The notes below the pieces were generated by a model. The model was given only the letters and a program-made list of their open reading frames with translations, made no database searches and was not told the origin of the DNA. 64,000 bases of DNA from a bacterium (GTDB lineage: Bacteria; Planctomycetota; Planctomycetia; Pirellulales; Pirellulaceae): assembly GCA_030430075.1 (NCBI GenBank), contig JAUIGN010000003.1:310001-374000 (forward strand), in the 5' to 3' direction. Both the position numbers and the translations under genes were made by a program. Positions 9,786-19,258 of this stretch are shown one piece after another (the stretch's first letter is position 1; each line of letters opens with the position of its first letter).

Positions 9786-10816
9786 TCGGAAGCTCGGCCA
9801 TGGCAACAGCAATCCCGCGCCGCCGGGAACTCAGCATCGACGAGCTGTACGACGGGGTGCGCCGTTGCGACATCACCATTCTGCCGCGCGCCTTGACCTT
9901 GATCGAATCCAGCAACACGGCCCATCAGCGGCGGGCCGAATCGTTGCTGACACGTTTGCTCCCGCACACCGGACAAGCGGTCCGCGTGGGGATTACCGGC
10001 GCACCGGGCGTTGGCAAGAGCACGTTCATCGAAGCCGTGGGACTCCATCTGGTCCGTCGCGGGCACCGCATCGCCGTGTTGGCCGTCGATCCCTCCAGCG
10101 GGATCAGCGGCGGAAGCATTCTGGGCGACAAGACGCGGATGACAAAGCTCTCGGCCGAACCGAACGCCTACATTCGCCCTTCCCCGTCCGCCGGAACGCT
10201 GGGAGGGGTCGCCCGCAAGACACGTGAGAGCATGCTCCTCTGCGAAGCGGCCGGATACGACATCGTGCTGGTGGAAACGGTCGGCGTCGGTCAGTCCGAG
10301 ACGATGGTCGCGGACATGACCGACTGCTTTCTGGCGTTGATGCTGCCCGGCGCGGGTGACGAACTGCAGGGTATCAAACGGGGCCTGCTGGAGCTGGTCG
10401 ATGTGATCGCGGTCAACAAGGCGGATGGCGAAACGCGTGTTGCCGCCGCTGTCGCCGCCGGTCAGTACGAGTCGGCGCTGCAATCCCTGTTGGGAAGACA
10501 GCAACGATTGCCCCAGGTGTTGAAGTGCAGCGCGCTGCATCATCAAAATATCGACGTTGTCTGGGAAGCGGTCGAAACGCGCTACCAGGGACTCAGGTCG
10601 AGCGGGGAACTGGCCGAGCGGCATCGTCGGCAAGGTGTGCGATGGTTGTGGGCCATCATCGAAGATCGGCTCCGATTGGCGCTCGACGACCACCCGGCCG
10701 TGCAGGCAATTCGCGCTGACCTGGAGACGCAGGTGCGGCGCGGGACATTGCCGCCGGAAGTCGCCGCAAGGAAGATTTTGGATGCCTTTGGCCTCACGGA
10801 TCGTCGGGAATCATGA
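9782..10816 (+). CDS. meaB: Methylmalonyl-CoA mutase-associated GTPase (MeaB/ArgK)
   Basis: A 344-residue G3E-type P-loop GTPase that loads and protects the cobalamin cofactor of the mutase. Visible motifs are Walker [10 protein letters not shown] (residues 73-81), [18 protein letters not shown], the switch segment [10 protein letters not shown] and the base-specificity motif NKAD. The start overlaps the mutB stop (ATGA). An alternative ATG at 9800 has GGAAG upstream at better spacing and would remove six residues. Adjacency to mutAB is the usual arrangement. Confidence 0.95.
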   Translation: MIGSSAMATAIPRRRELSIDELYDGVRRCDITILPRALTLIESSNTAHQRRAESLLTRLLPHTGQAVRVGITGAPGVGKSTFIEAVGLHLVRRGHRIAVLAVDPSSGISGGSILGDKTRMTKLSAEPNAYIRPSPSAGTLGGVARKTRESMLLCEAAGYDIVLVETVGVGQSETMVADMTDCFLALMLPGAGDELQGIKRGLLELVDVIAVNKADGETRVAAAVAAGQYESALQSLLGRQQRLPQVLKCSALHHQNIDVVWEAVETRYQGLRSSGELAERHRRQGVRWLWAIIEDRLRLALDDHPAVQAIRADLETQVRRGTLPPEVAARKILDAFGLTDRRES

Positions 10817-12228
10817 GCGTCACACGTGAAACGTCAGCCGCCGGAGATCGGACGGGCTCCGTATCGATCGGGCCAGGCCGCCGGGACCAGCCCGTCCCCG
10901 GACCGCACGGCGCACGGCTCGGGCTAGACCACCTGGCCGAGCTCGATGCTGACTTCCTGGGCTACACGTCCGAGCTGGCGCGCAAGTATGGTGATTGCGT
11001 CCATTATCGTGTGGGTCTCGTGCCGACTTACCAGTTCACGAATCCGGCCGAGATTCAGGAGGTTTTGGTCACCAAGTCGAAGTCGTTTCGCAAAACGGAC
11101 CGCCTGCGCCGCGTGCTGGGCCGTATCCTGGGCAACAGCCTGCTCCTCAACGAGGGCGTCTCTTGGGCAGGGCAGCGGGCGATTCTGCAGCCGGCCTTCC
11201 ACCCCCACCGAATCCCCGACTACACCGACGCGATATTGCGTCACACCGAGGCGATGCTGGCCAGGCATGGTGGGCAGGCCGTGGAAATCGGCGCGGCCCT
11301 CCACCGGCTGACATTACTCACGACGGCAGAAGTCCTTGTCGGCGCGGACCTGTCGGCCGACGCAGACCAGTTCGTCGCAGCGGTGGCGACCGTGCAGCGC
11401 GGCGTCTATCCCGAATTCACGTCCCGTGCGGTCGCTTCGGCCGGCCCCGCCCAGGGGCAACGCGCCGCGATGGCCGAGGCGATCGATTACCTGCAGTCCG
11501 TGATCGGTCGCATCGTGGACGAGCGAAGCGCCGCCCCCGGCCCCCGCGACAACCTGCTGGGACACTTGTTGGCGGCGCACGCCTCGTCGGCCGAACTCAG
11601 TCGGCGACAGGTGCGGGACGAAGTCATGATCATGCTGGCGGGCGGAGCGGGGACGACGGCGACGGCATTAACGTGGACGGCCTACCTGCTGGCCCGCCAC
11701 CAAACGGCCCAGCAACGCGTGCGTGACGAGGTTGACCGGGTTGTGGCGGGACGGCGCCCCACCAGCGAGGATGTCGCGCAACTTGAATTCACCCGGATGG
11801 TGCTCAACGAGTCGATGCGTCTCTATCCGCCCGCTTACACAACGTCGCGGCAGGCGATTCGCGCGGTCAACGTCGGCGGCTACGACCTGCCTGCCGGCGC
11901 CAACGTCCACTTGATCCCCTACATCACCCATCGCGATCCACGCTGGTTCGCCTCACCGCTGGCATTCCGCCCGGAACGGTTCGCGGACGACGCCGCGCCG
12001 GCAATGGATCGCTTTGCCTTCATCCCCTTTGGTTCCGGCCCACGCGCATGTATCGGCGGCGGGCTTGCGATGCAGACGGGCCTCCTGGTGCTGGCAACGA
12101 TTTTGGTCCGTCACGGCCTGGAACTTGCTTCTGAGCAAAGCGAACCGGAACTGGACCCCAAGATCTCATTGCATCCCAAGGGTGGCATACAACTTCGCCT
12201 GACAGTAAGGAATGATGCGGCGCCATGA
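10813..12228 (+). CDS. Cytochrome P450
   Basis: A 471-residue heme-thiolate monooxygenase without an N-terminal membrane anchor. The I-helix motif AGGAGTTATAL, the K-helix ExxR (E333-R336, ESMRLYP) and the heme loop FGSGPRACIGG with proximal cysteine C413 are all intact. The overall pattern is closest to the soluble fatty-acid-hydroxylase-like clan (CYP102/CYP4 style). The gene overlaps meaB and mmdA by ATGA on both sides, so it is translated from the middle of the methylmalonyl-CoA operon. No ferredoxin or reductase partner is adjacent. Its substrate cannot be told from sequence; an acyl or polyprenyl chain is a guess. An O2-dependent enzyme is odd company for a decarboxylase usually found in anaerobes. 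Confidence 0.93.
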   Translation: MSVTRETSAAGDRTGSVSIGPGRRDQPVPGPHGARLGLDHLAELDADFLGYTSELARKYGDCVHYRVGLVPTYQFTNPAEIQEVLVTKSKSFRKTDRLRRVLGRILGNSLLLNEGVSWAGQRAILQPAFHPHRIPDYTDAILRHTEAMLARHGGQAVEIGAALHRLTLLTTAEVLVGADLSADADQFVAAVATVQRGVYPEFTSRAVASAGPAQGQRAAMAEAIDYLQSVIGRIVDERSAAPGPRDNLLGHLLAAHASSAELSRRQVRDEVMIMLAGGAGTTATALTWTAYLLARHQTAQQRVRDEVDRVVAGRRPTSEDVAQLEFTRMVLNESMRLYPPAYTTSRQAIRAVNVGGYDLPAGANVHLIPYITHRDPRWFASPLAFRPERFADDAAPAMDRFAFIPFGSGPRACIGGGLAMQTGLLVLATILVRHGLELASEQSEPELDPKISLHPKGGIQLRLTVRNDAAP

Positions 12229-13784
12229 GCATTCGACAAGAGCTGTTGCATGATTTGGAACGACGCCAGGAAACGTTGCGCCAAGGGGGCGGGGAAAGCC
12301 GTCATGAGAAGCGGCGCGCAAAGGGCCTGCTTTCTGCCCGCGAGCGGTTGGAGGCGATCTTCGACCCACATACGTTTCAAGAATGGGGCATGCATGTCGA
12401 CCACTCCTGCCATGACTTCGGCATGGACGGCAAGTCGATGCCGTGTGACGGGATTGTCACCGGGGTGGGCCGCGTCCAGGGACGCCCCGTGGCCTCGTTC
12501 AGCCAGGATGCCACCGTGGGCGGCGGGGCACTCGGCCAGCGGCACTCCAAGAAAATCTGCGACATCATGGACTATGCGCTGGAAGGCGGCATGCCGTTCG
12601 TCGCCATCAACGATTCCGGCGGAGCGCGGATTCAAGAGGGCGTGGAGTCACTTTCGGGATACGGTCAGGTATTCTACCGAAACGTCCAGCTGTCCGGCTG
12701 TGTTCCGCAGATTGGCGTGATCGCCGGAAACTGTGCGGGGGGGGCGGCCTATTCACCCGCCCTGATGGACTTTCTGATCATGACGCGCGAAAACGCCAAC
12801 ATGTTCATTTGCGGTCCCCAGGTGATTAAGGCGGCAACCGGAGTTGATTGCACGATGGAGGAGATCGGCAGTGCCGCGGCCAACGCCAGCATTAGCGGCA
12901 ACGTGCACTTCGTGGCCGACAATGATCGCCATGCCTTGGAGATCGTCACCGATCTGCTCTCGTACCTGCCGCCCAACAATGTCGAAAATCCACCGCACGC
13001 ACCGTCAAGCGAAATCTGCCTGGACCCCGACGAGTCGATGAATGAAGTCGTGCCTGAAGATCCCAAGGGGACGATGAACATGTACGACGTCATTCAACGG
13101 ATTGTCGACCAGGATCGGTTCCTCGAAGTCCATCGAGAGTTCGCCAGGAACCTGATTGTCGGGTTTGCCCGGATTGACGGGATCGTGGTCGGGATCATTG
13201 CGAATCAGCCGAGCGTCAAGGCGGGGACGCTCGACATCGATGCCTCCGACAAGGGGGCCCGGTTTATCCGCTTCTGCAATGCATTCAATTTTCCGATCCT
13301 GACGCTGGTCGACGTCCCTGGCTTCCTTCCCGGCGTCGCTCAGGAACAAGGGGGCATCATTCGTCATGGCGCCAAGATGCTGTTCGCCTATGCGGCTGCG
13401 ACGGTGCCCAAGCTTACCGTCATCACTCGCAAGGCCTACGGCGGCTCCTACCTGGCCATGTGCAGCCGCGACTTGAAGGCCGACATGGTCTTCGCCTGGC
13501 CGACCGCCGAGATCGCGGTGATGGGTGCGGAAGGGGCGGTCAACGTACTCTACCGCAAGGAACTCGCGGCCGCTGACGATGACGAAAAGGCAACCCTGCG
13601 GCAGACGTTTATCGACGAGTACCGCGATCGCTTCGCTTCTCCTTACATGGCAGCCTCCCACGGAATGGTGACCGATATCATCACCCCTTCGGCGACACGC
13701 AGTGTGATCTCCCTGGCGTTGCGGAATACGCTGACGAAAAGCGAAACACGTCCTCCCAAGAAACACGGACTGATTCCTCTATGA
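12225..13784 (+). CDS. mmdA: Methylmalonyl-CoA decarboxylase alpha subunit (carboxyltransferase)
   Basis: A 519-residue acyl-CoA carboxyltransferase of the PccB/MmdA family. Both crotonase-like halves are present, with the acyl-CoA and biotin oxyanion segments [25 protein letters not shown] and, in the second half, VDVPGFLPG and KAYGGSYLAM. It would move CO2 from (S)-methylmalonyl-CoA to biotin. PccB of a carboxylase is the alternative by sequence, and a separate pccB is at 22242-23774. The downstream biotin carrier, gamma and beta subunits identify this copy as part of a Na+-translocating decarboxylase. Glutaconyl-CoA decarboxylase is less likely given the mutase and epimerase upstream. The start overlaps the P450 stop by ATGA. 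Confidence 0.87.
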   Translation: MSIRQELLHDLERRQETLRQGGGESRHEKRRAKGLLSARERLEAIFDPHTFQEWGMHVDHSCHDFGMDGKSMPCDGIVTGVGRVQGRPVASFSQDATVGGGALGQRHSKKICDIMDYALEGGMPFVAINDSGGARIQEGVESLSGYGQVFYRNVQLSGCVPQIGVIAGNCAGGAAYSPALMDFLIMTRENANMFICGPQVIKAATGVDCTMEEIGSAAANASISGNVHFVADNDRHALEIVTDLLSYLPPNNVENPPHAPSSEICLDPDESMNEVVPEDPKGTMNMYDVIQRIVDQDRFLEVHREFARNLIVGFARIDGIVVGIIANQPSVKAGTLDIDASDKGARFIRFCNAFNFPILTLVDVPGFLPGVAQEQGGIIRHGAKMLFAYAAATVPKLTVITRKAYGGSYLAMCSRDLKADMVFAWPTAEIAVMGAEGAVNVLYRKELAAADDDEKATLRQTFIDEYRDRFASPYMAASHGMVTDIITPSATRSVISLALRNTLTKSETRPPKKHGLIPL

Positions 13785-14179
13785 AAAAGCTACGCATTAC
13801 GATCGAGAACAAGTCGTATGAAGTGACCGTCGAGGACCTGACGGAGAGTCACCCCTACCACGCGCCGGCTGCTCCCGCGGCACCGGCGCAACCGGCCGCC
13901 GGACCGGCACCGACGCCCGCACCAGGCCCCTCCAAACCCGCGCCGAAACCCCAGTTGCCCGTCGACGCCGGTGCCGTGACCAGCCCGATGGCGGGATCGA
14001 TCAAGTCGATCCTGGTCCAGGTCGGAGACAGCGTGAAACAAGGCCAGCCCCTGGTCATTCTGGAAGCCATGAAGATGGACAACCAGATCACCGCACCGGT
14101 CGCCGGCGAAGTCAAACGCGTCGAGGTTTCGGTGGCGGAATCGGTGGAAGAAGGTCGAGTTCTGGTCGTACTGGAGTAA
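13781..14179 (+). CDS. mmdC: Biotin carboxyl carrier subunit of methylmalonyl-CoA decarboxylase
   Basis: A 132-residue protein with a short N-terminal domain, a flexible Ala/Pro linker (about residues 27-62) and a C-terminal biotinyl domain. The biotin acceptor is K98 in LEAMKMDNQI. The arrangement matches the small biotin carriers of sodium-pump decarboxylases. The start overlaps the mmdA stop as ATGA, indicating translational coupling. Confidence 0.93.
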   Translation: MKKLRITIENKSYEVTVEDLTESHPYHAPAAPAAPAQPAAGPAPTPAPGPSKPAPKPQLPVDAGAVTSPMAGSIKSILVQVGDSVKQGQPLVILEAMKMDNQITAPVAGEVKRVEVSVAESVEEGRVLVVLE

Positions 14180-14182
14180 CGC

Positions 14183-14572
14183 ATGGGAATCGCACAAACC
14201 GCTCCGCGCCCGCTGGTCGAATTTACGCTGAGCCCGCTGGGGGATGAGCACGGCATCCCCTTGGCCATCATGGGGATCCTGGTTGTCTTTTTGGCACTGA
14301 CGCTGATCCTGGCATTCATCAGCATGCTCCCCCGCTTGTTGGCCCGGTTCGCGCCGCCGGCCGCACAACCCGGCGCCCCGCCGCTGGCGGCGGTCGATGA
14401 CCGGGTGTCGGAAGAACTGGTGGTGGTCATTGCGGCCGCCGTGGCCGAGACGCTCGACAAGCCACACCGGATTGTCAGCATTCGAGGTTTGACGCCCGCA
14501 GAACTTGGCTGGTCGCTGGAAGGACGTATGCACCATCACCAGTCCCATGGATTGAGGCCGCGCAACCGTTGA
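14183..14572 (+). CDS. mmdD: Sodium-pump decarboxylase gamma subunit (OadG/MmdD-like)
   Basis: A 129-residue protein with one predicted transmembrane helix (about residues 29-50, hydrophobic run starting IMGILVVFLALTLIL) and a cytoplasmic C-terminal tail. OadG/MmdD subunits hold the carboxyltransferase to the membrane beta subunit. Sequence conservation is low in this family, so the call rests on size, topology and the position between biotin carrier and beta subunit. It starts 3 bases after the mmdC stop. The N-terminal segment before the helix is longer than usual. Confidence 0.8.
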   Translation: MGIAQTAPRPLVEFTLSPLGDEHGIPLAIMGILVVFLALTLILAFISMLPRLLARFAPPAAQPGAPPLAAVDDRVSEELVVVIAAAVAETLDKPHRIVSIRGLTPAELGWSLEGRMHHHQSHGLRPRNR

Positions 14573-14615
14573 CGCGCCGTCTCAGCGGCCTCTCACAGGA
14601 TGCTTGAAAAGCCTA

Positions 14616-15755
14616 ATGAATTACTTGACGATCAAAGCCGGCCAGTTGTTTGAGGCGACCGCCCTTGCCGGGATGGAAGTCGGAAACCTGGTCATGATTC
14701 TGTTTGGCATCGGCTTCATCTACCTGGCCATCGCCAAGCACTACGAACCGCTGCTGTTGGTGCCCATTGGATTCGGCGTGATCGTGGGCAACATTCCGCC
14801 GGTGGCCGGCATGTCGCTCAGCGTTTACGACGAGGGAACGGTGCTGCGCTATCTCTATTTTGGCGTCGAGAAGGGCATCTATCCGCCGCTCATCTTCCTG
14901 GGAATCGGCGCGATGACGGACTTCTCGACCATGCTTTCCAACCCCCGATTAATCCTGCTCGGCGCGGCTGCACAGGTGGGCGTGTTTCTCACCTACCTGG
15001 GTGCGTTGACGCTGGCGTTCACGCCGCAGGAGGCAGGCGCCATCGGGATCATCGGCGGCGCGGACGGCCCCACCGCCATCTTTCTCTCGTCACGACTGGC
15101 TCCGGAATTACTGGGAGCGATCGCCATCGCCGCCTATTCTTACATGGCGCTGGTCCCGGTCATTCAGCCGCCAATCATGCGTCTGCTGACGACGCGCGAC
15201 GAACGCCTGATCCGGATGAAACCGTCGCGCACGGTCTCACGTCAGGAACGAATCGTTTTTCCTGTCGCCGCGTTTCTGATCTGCGCAACCCTGGCGCCCG
15301 GCGCGATTGTGTTGATCGGGATGCTGTTCTTCGGCAATCTGATGAAGGAATGCACCGTCACGGATCGCCTGGCACTGACTGCCCGTTCGGCAATGATCGA
15401 CGTCGTCACGATCCTGCTCGGCTTCTGCGTCGGAGCCAGCACCAATGCCCAACACTTTCTCCAGGCCAAATCGATCTTGATCTTCGTGCTGGGGGCCCTC
15501 TCGTTCGCGGTTGCCACCGCCTGCGGGGTTCTGGCCGCCAAGGTGATGAACCTGTTCCTGAAAGATAAGATCAATCCGCTGGTCGGGGCCGCAGGTGTCT
15601 CCGCCGTCCCGGACTCCGCACGCGTGGTTCACATGATCGGCCAGCAGGAGGATCCGCAGAACTTCCTGCTCATGCATGCGATGGCCCCCAACGTGGCCGG
15701 CGTGATTGGCTCGGCGATTGCAGCAGGAGTGCTCTGGTCGCAATTGACCAACTGA
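14616..15755 (+). CDS. mmdB: Na+-translocating decarboxylase beta subunit (membrane pump)
   Basis: A 379-residue polytopic membrane protein of the OadB/GcdB/MmdB family. It decarboxylates carboxybiotin and exports Na+. The signature GGADGPTAIF contains D150, matching the conserved Na+-site aspartate, and the C-terminal block NPLVGAAGVSAVPDSARV is also family-typical. Around nine hydrophobic segments are visible. A TTG at 14604 would add four residues with AGGA very close; ATG 14616 is chosen, but the start is uncertain. It ends the plus-strand cluster. Na+ specificity is inferred from the family. Confidence 0.93.
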   Translation: MNYLTIKAGQLFEATALAGMEVGNLVMILFGIGFIYLAIAKHYEPLLLVPIGFGVIVGNIPPVAGMSLSVYDEGTVLRYLYFGVEKGIYPPLIFLGIGAMTDFSTMLSNPRLILLGAAAQVGVFLTYLGALTLAFTPQEAGAIGIIGGADGPTAIFLSSRLAPELLGAIAIAAYSYMALVPVIQPPIMRLLTTRDERLIRMKPSRTVSRQERIVFPVAAFLICATLAPGAIVLIGMLFFGNLMKECTVTDRLALTARSAMIDVVTILLGFCVGASTNAQHFLQAKSILIFVLGALSFAVATACGVLAAKVMNLFLKDKINPLVGAAGVSAVPDSARVVHMIGQQEDPQNFLLMHAMAPNVAGVIGSAIAAGVLWSQLTN

Positions 15756-15963
15756 GAGTCCTCCACGACTGGGCTGTCACTTTCACCCGTGTCGGTTCGG
15801 CGAACGCAGCACTGCCAGGTCGCGCTCGCAGAGCCACAGGCGACATACGTTGATCGGCCGATCTTCAACCGCCGGGCGCCACCTCGTCAGTTCGCACGAA
15901 GATCAGCCAACGCGCGGGGAAAGCCGTTTCGAGTCACCTTTTCGGGCACAAGGAGCAATCACG

Positions 15964-16368
15964 ATGACACGCCAGATGTGGCAACGACTCCTCGTTGGCA
16001 TGGTCACAGCGTCCCTCACCCCGGCCGCATTCGGCCACAGCCAGTTAGGGACGGGACTCAAGACACGCTACGCATTGAGGTCCGTTTCCTGTACCGCCTG
16101 CCACCCGAAAGCCAAGAAGGAAAAGACAAAGGACGTCCTGACGCCGTTTGGGGCCGACATCGCCACCATTCTCAAAGGGAAGATGGTGAGTCAGCGGATT
16201 GCCGCGACCAAAGAGATGAACCGCGAAGATCGCACCAAGACGCTCGAACAAATCAAGCGGGAGTACCTCGAGGCCTTGAAGCAGCTCGACAAGATGAAGG
16301 CCCCCAATGGGAAACCCTATGCGGAAGCACTGCCCGCCGGCGAAGTGGAAGGGACCAGACCGCGCTGA
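15964..16368 (+). CDS. Small secreted mono-heme c-type cytochrome-like protein
   Basis: A 134-residue protein with an N-terminal signal peptide (positive MTRQMWQR, hydrophobic core, likely cleavage near AFGHS) and a single heme-attachment motif CTACH (C43, C46, H47). The mature part is rich in lysine and glutamate and looks helical. A distal methionine ligand is not obvious, although MVS and MKA are candidates. AAGGAGC precedes the ATG at 15964; the frame continues upstream to 15850, but that part lacks a ribosome site and would bury the signal peptide. It may carry electrons in the periplasm. No close family recognised. Confidence 0.7.
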   Translation: MTRQMWQRLLVGMVTASLTPAAFGHSQLGTGLKTRYALRSVSCTACHPKAKKEKTKDVLTPFGADIATILKGKMVSQRIAATKEMNREDRTKTLEQIKREYLEALKQLDKMKAPNGKPYAEALPAGEVEGTRPR

Positions 16369-16576
16369 GCCCGCTGCCGGTCGCCAAACCTTGCGCCGGC
16401 CCGGATTCCAGCGAAACCGTGCTCTCCTGCGCACTACCGCGCACTAATGTGCTTTGGCGGGCGCGTGCCGAACCATCTGGCAGACTCGGCAGCGGTCCGG
16501 ATTCGGTGAAGCGATTCGCAAACCATATGTGAATCGAATCAAGGGCCGGTAATTCACGCCCTCGCCACGGATCATT

Positions 16577-16741
16577 TATCAGCCGTTGGGCGTTAGCCCC
16601 GGTTCCGTTGATCGCCGCGCCAACCGGCCGCGCACGCGTTTCGGCTGAAATGCGCGGCGTGCTGTGAAGGTCCACCGCCAACGATTTCGACACCGCCACT
16701 CGCCCTGAACGATTGTTGGTTGGTGCACGATCCCAACTCGG
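16577..16741 (+). repeat. Dispersed intergenic repeat, copy 1
   Basis: A degenerate copy of a roughly 160-base element. It begins ATCAGCCGTTGGGCGTTAGC, continues with CCCGGTT, and has an inverted partner AACCGGCCGCGCACGCG about 15 bases further on. The distal part CCACCGCCAACGATTTCGAC matches copies 3 and 4. It lies in the gap between the cytochrome gene and fbp, which otherwise shows nothing recognisable. Confidence 0.7.
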
Positions 16742-16825
16742 CGGTCGGCATGATGTTTGCAGCCTCAAACAATCACCTCTCCCTCATGTGCACCTCTACC
16801 TCACGCTAGCATCGAGGACGTAAGG

Positions 16826-17884
16826 ATGAACACGCAGAGCACCGTTCAAGGAACGACAAAGCCCGTAATTGTCACGGTCCAGCAGCACATCTTGAGCGAA
16901 CAGCGGAGGCACTCGCCACAAGCGACGGGCACATTCTCCTGGCTGCTGTCGGGCATCACCCTGGCTACCAAGATGACCGAGTCACGCGTTCGCCGAGCCG
17001 GCCTGCTGGACGTGATCGGCGCTGCCGGCAACGTCAACGTCCAGGGGGAGGCGCAGCAGAAGCTGGACGTCTACGCGGACGATGCGTTAGTCCATTGCTT
17101 AGGAATCCGGGACAACGTGGCCATCATTGCTTCGGAGGAGAATGAGCAAGCGATCGCGTTCGACGGCCGTTCCGGCCCCGGCAAATACGTCGTGGTCTTC
17201 GACCCCCTTGATGGCTCGTCGAACATCGATGTCAATGTCAGCGTGGGAACGATCTTCTCCGTCCTCCGCATGCCGGAGGACCTGCGGGAGAGTGACGATC
17301 CGGCACAAGCCGTGTTGCAGCCGGGTGTCAAGCAATTGGCGGCGGGCTACGTTGTCTATGGATCATCGACGATCATGGTCTACAGCACCGGCCACGGCGT
17401 CCACGGCTTCACCCTCGACCCGTCGATCGGTGCTTACGTGCTTAGTCACGAGGACATTCGCATGCCCGAACAGGGCAAGTATTACTCGTCGAACGATGCC
17501 TATTGGGACACGTTTCCCCAAGCGTATCAAGACTATCTAAGCTACCTGAGGCGGGGAGAATTGGGCCGTTCCTACGCGCTCCGCTATATCGGCTCGCTGG
17601 TCGCAGACTTCCACCGGACACTGCTTCGCGGCGGCGTGTTTCTCTATCCTCCGACAGACGCCAATCCCCAGGGCAAGTTGCGACTGCTTTACGAGGCAAA
17701 TCCGGTCGCCTTTATTGCCCAGCAAGCGGGCGGCTATGCCACCGATGGACACCAGAACATTCTGGATATTGTCCCCCAGGACATTCACCAGCGAACGCCG
17801 TTGATTGTGGGCGGCAAGTCGGAGATGGAAGCGTTCGAAAGATTCATGAAGCGGGACGAGTTAGCTGGATCGCTGGCCGGCTAA
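16826..17884 (+). CDS. fbp: Fructose-1,6-bisphosphatase, class I
   Basis: A 352-residue class I FBPase that removes the 1-phosphate from fructose 1,6-bisphosphate in gluconeogenesis. The metal-binding signature DPLDGSSN is at residues 126-133, the upstream acidic SEENEQ is present, and the C-terminal GGYATDG motif is intact. The ATG at 16826 gives the usual N-terminus and has GAGG about 8 bases upstream. The 3' end overlaps by 4 bases the end of the convergent zinc-ribbon gene. With the class I aldolase at 34025-35077 it provides the two steps from triose phosphates to fructose 6-phosphate. Confidence 0.95.
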   Translation: MNTQSTVQGTTKPVIVTVQQHILSEQRRHSPQATGTFSWLLSGITLATKMTESRVRRAGLLDVIGAAGNVNVQGEAQQKLDVYADDALVHCLGIRDNVAIIASEENEQAIAFDGRSGPGKYVVVFDPLDGSSNIDVNVSVGTIFSVLRMPEDLRESDDPAQAVLQPGVKQLAAGYVVYGSSTIMVYSTGHGVHGFTLDPSIGAYVLSHEDIRMPEQGKYYSSNDAYWDTFPQAYQDYLSYLRRGELGRSYALRYIGSLVADFHRTLLRGGVFLYPPTDANPQGKLRLLYEANPVAFIAQQAGGYATDGHQNILDIVPQDIHQRTPLIVGGKSEMEAFERFMKRDELAGSLAG

Positions 17885-18156
17885 TCGCCCATCAGGAAGC
17901 GATCCAGAAACACCATGCCAGGGCCCAGAAGTGCACCACGCGCCCGTTCCTTCTGGGCGTGGGTCTTCGCTTGGCCTCCCGCCCGCTCACGGATCCGGCA
18001 GATAATCCTGTCAAGTTCGCCGTTGTCCAACCAGATTCCATGCTCAGGGCAGATATCGGCCGACACACCATGTTTGAAGACAACTCGCATCGCTTCTCCG
18101 CACGTGGGGCAGTTGATGCGCGAAACACCACTGGGATCGTCGGCGGAAATGGTCAT
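17881..18156 (-). CDS. TFIIB-type zinc-ribbon protein
   Basis: A 91-residue protein with a zinc ribbon near the N-terminus (CPTCGEAM followed by CPEHGIWLDNGEL), the arrangement of zf-TFIIB (COG3809-like) bacterial proteins, and a basic, helical C-terminal half. GAGGAGG is well placed before the ATG. It lies downstream of adk on the same strand after 219 bases and converges on fbp. Function unknown. Confidence 0.8.
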   Translation of the reverse strand: MTISADDPSGVSRINCPTCGEAMRVVFKHGVSADICPEHGIWLDNGELDRIICRIRERAGGQAKTHAQKERARGALLGPGMVFLDRFLMGD

Positions 18157-18375
18157 TGGCGTTCCTCCTCAATGACGGACTGGCAGGCTCCTCGGCAACC
18201 AACTCGGAGCATGCTACCACGACGGACACCGGCAGCACAAAGCTGTCAGTGAACGAAACGCTGGGCGCGACGGAACGCCTGCCGCGCGTTACGCGTGGCC
18301 GCCTGCGAATTGCCGATGGCGCGTTGCCTTGTGGCGATTGCTGCCGCATCGTGAATGGCGCGGCGGAGCGAATGA

Positions 18376-19152
18376 TCACCTGGCAACGTGGTTGGGAGCC
18401 CGTTGCGCGTCACTTGGCACCAGGAACGAACTCAGGCAGCCGATCGTGCGATTGAAGACTTCCTGCGGACTGCCGTCCGCTGTGACGCGCAGCAACCTGC
18501 CCCCGGCATCGTAGTATTCCATCAGCGGACGGCTCTCGTGGTCATAAACCTCCATCCGTGTCCTGATTGCCTCGGGCGTGTCGTCCTCACGCCGGACCAG
18601 GTTGCCGCCGCACTGGTCGCAGATGCCTGGAGTTGCCGGGGGGTTGCTGGTCTCGTGAAAGACAGCCCGGCACGAGCGGCAGGTGCGGCGGCCGCCCAAT
18701 CGTGCCACGATGGCCTCAATGGCCATTTCAAAAGCAATAACAGCGTCGAGGTGCGCACCAAACTCGTCAAGCATCTGATCCAGGGCCTCGGCCTGTCGCA
18801 CGGTTCGCGGGAAGCCGTCGAGCAAACATCCCCCCTGGCACTTCAAACAACCTGACCGCTCGCGCACCATCTCAATGACGACATCATCGGGAACGAGCCG
18901 ACCCTGTTGCATGGCGGCCAGGGCCGCTTTCATGGCCGGTGTCGCGGGCCCTTCGCATTGGGCATTCCGAAAGAGGTCACCCGTCGCCAGGTGGCAGGTC
19001 CGGAATGACTTGCAGATCCGGGTGGCCTGCGTCCCCTTGCCGACACCCGGCGGTCCCATCAACACCATTCGCAGCGGACGTTTGGAGAGCGGCGGCACCG
19101 GGTCGCACGGTACGTTGCCGTCGGAAAACCAGCCGTCTCGATTGGGATGCAT
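18376..19152 (-). CDS. adk: Adenylate kinase with zinc-type lid
   Basis: A 258-residue nucleoside monophosphate kinase (ATP + AMP to 2 ADP). The P-loop GPPGVGKGT is at residues 33-41, the NMP-binding motif LLDGFPRT near 110-117, and the LID domain has a four-cysteine zinc site (C158, C161, C178, C181). There is an extra segment of about 28 residues before the core, and an extra pair of cysteines (GCLKCQGGC) just before the DGFPRT motif. AAGGAGG lies exactly upstream of the ATG at 19152, so longer upstream starts are rejected. It may be a second adenylate kinase; a housekeeping copy is usually near ribosomal genes. Confidence 0.9.
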   Translation of the reverse strand: MHPNRDGWFSDGNVPCDPVPPLSKRPLRMVLMGPPGVGKGTQATRICKSFRTCHLATGDLFRNAQCEGPATPAMKAALAAMQQGRLVPDDVVIEMVRERSGCLKCQGGCLLDGFPRTVRQAEALDQMLDEFGAHLDAVIAFEMAIEAIVARLGGRRTCRSCRAVFHETSNPPATPGICDQCGGNLVRREDDTPEAIRTRMEVYDHESRPLMEYYDAGGRLLRVTADGSPQEVFNRTIGCLSSFLVPSDAQRAPNHVAR

Positions 19153-19258
19153 GACCGCCTCCTTATCACCGTAAACTCGATCCGTGCCGCAGGCCGGCCC
19201 CGGCCGTCGGAACGGTACGTAGTGCAAACCACGTGCCCGCTCGCGAGTTGCGGACGGG

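Noticed and set aside
15850..15963. N-terminal extension of the small cytochrome
   Set aside because: It would hide a clear signal peptide, and the ATG at 15964 has AAGGAGC upstream.
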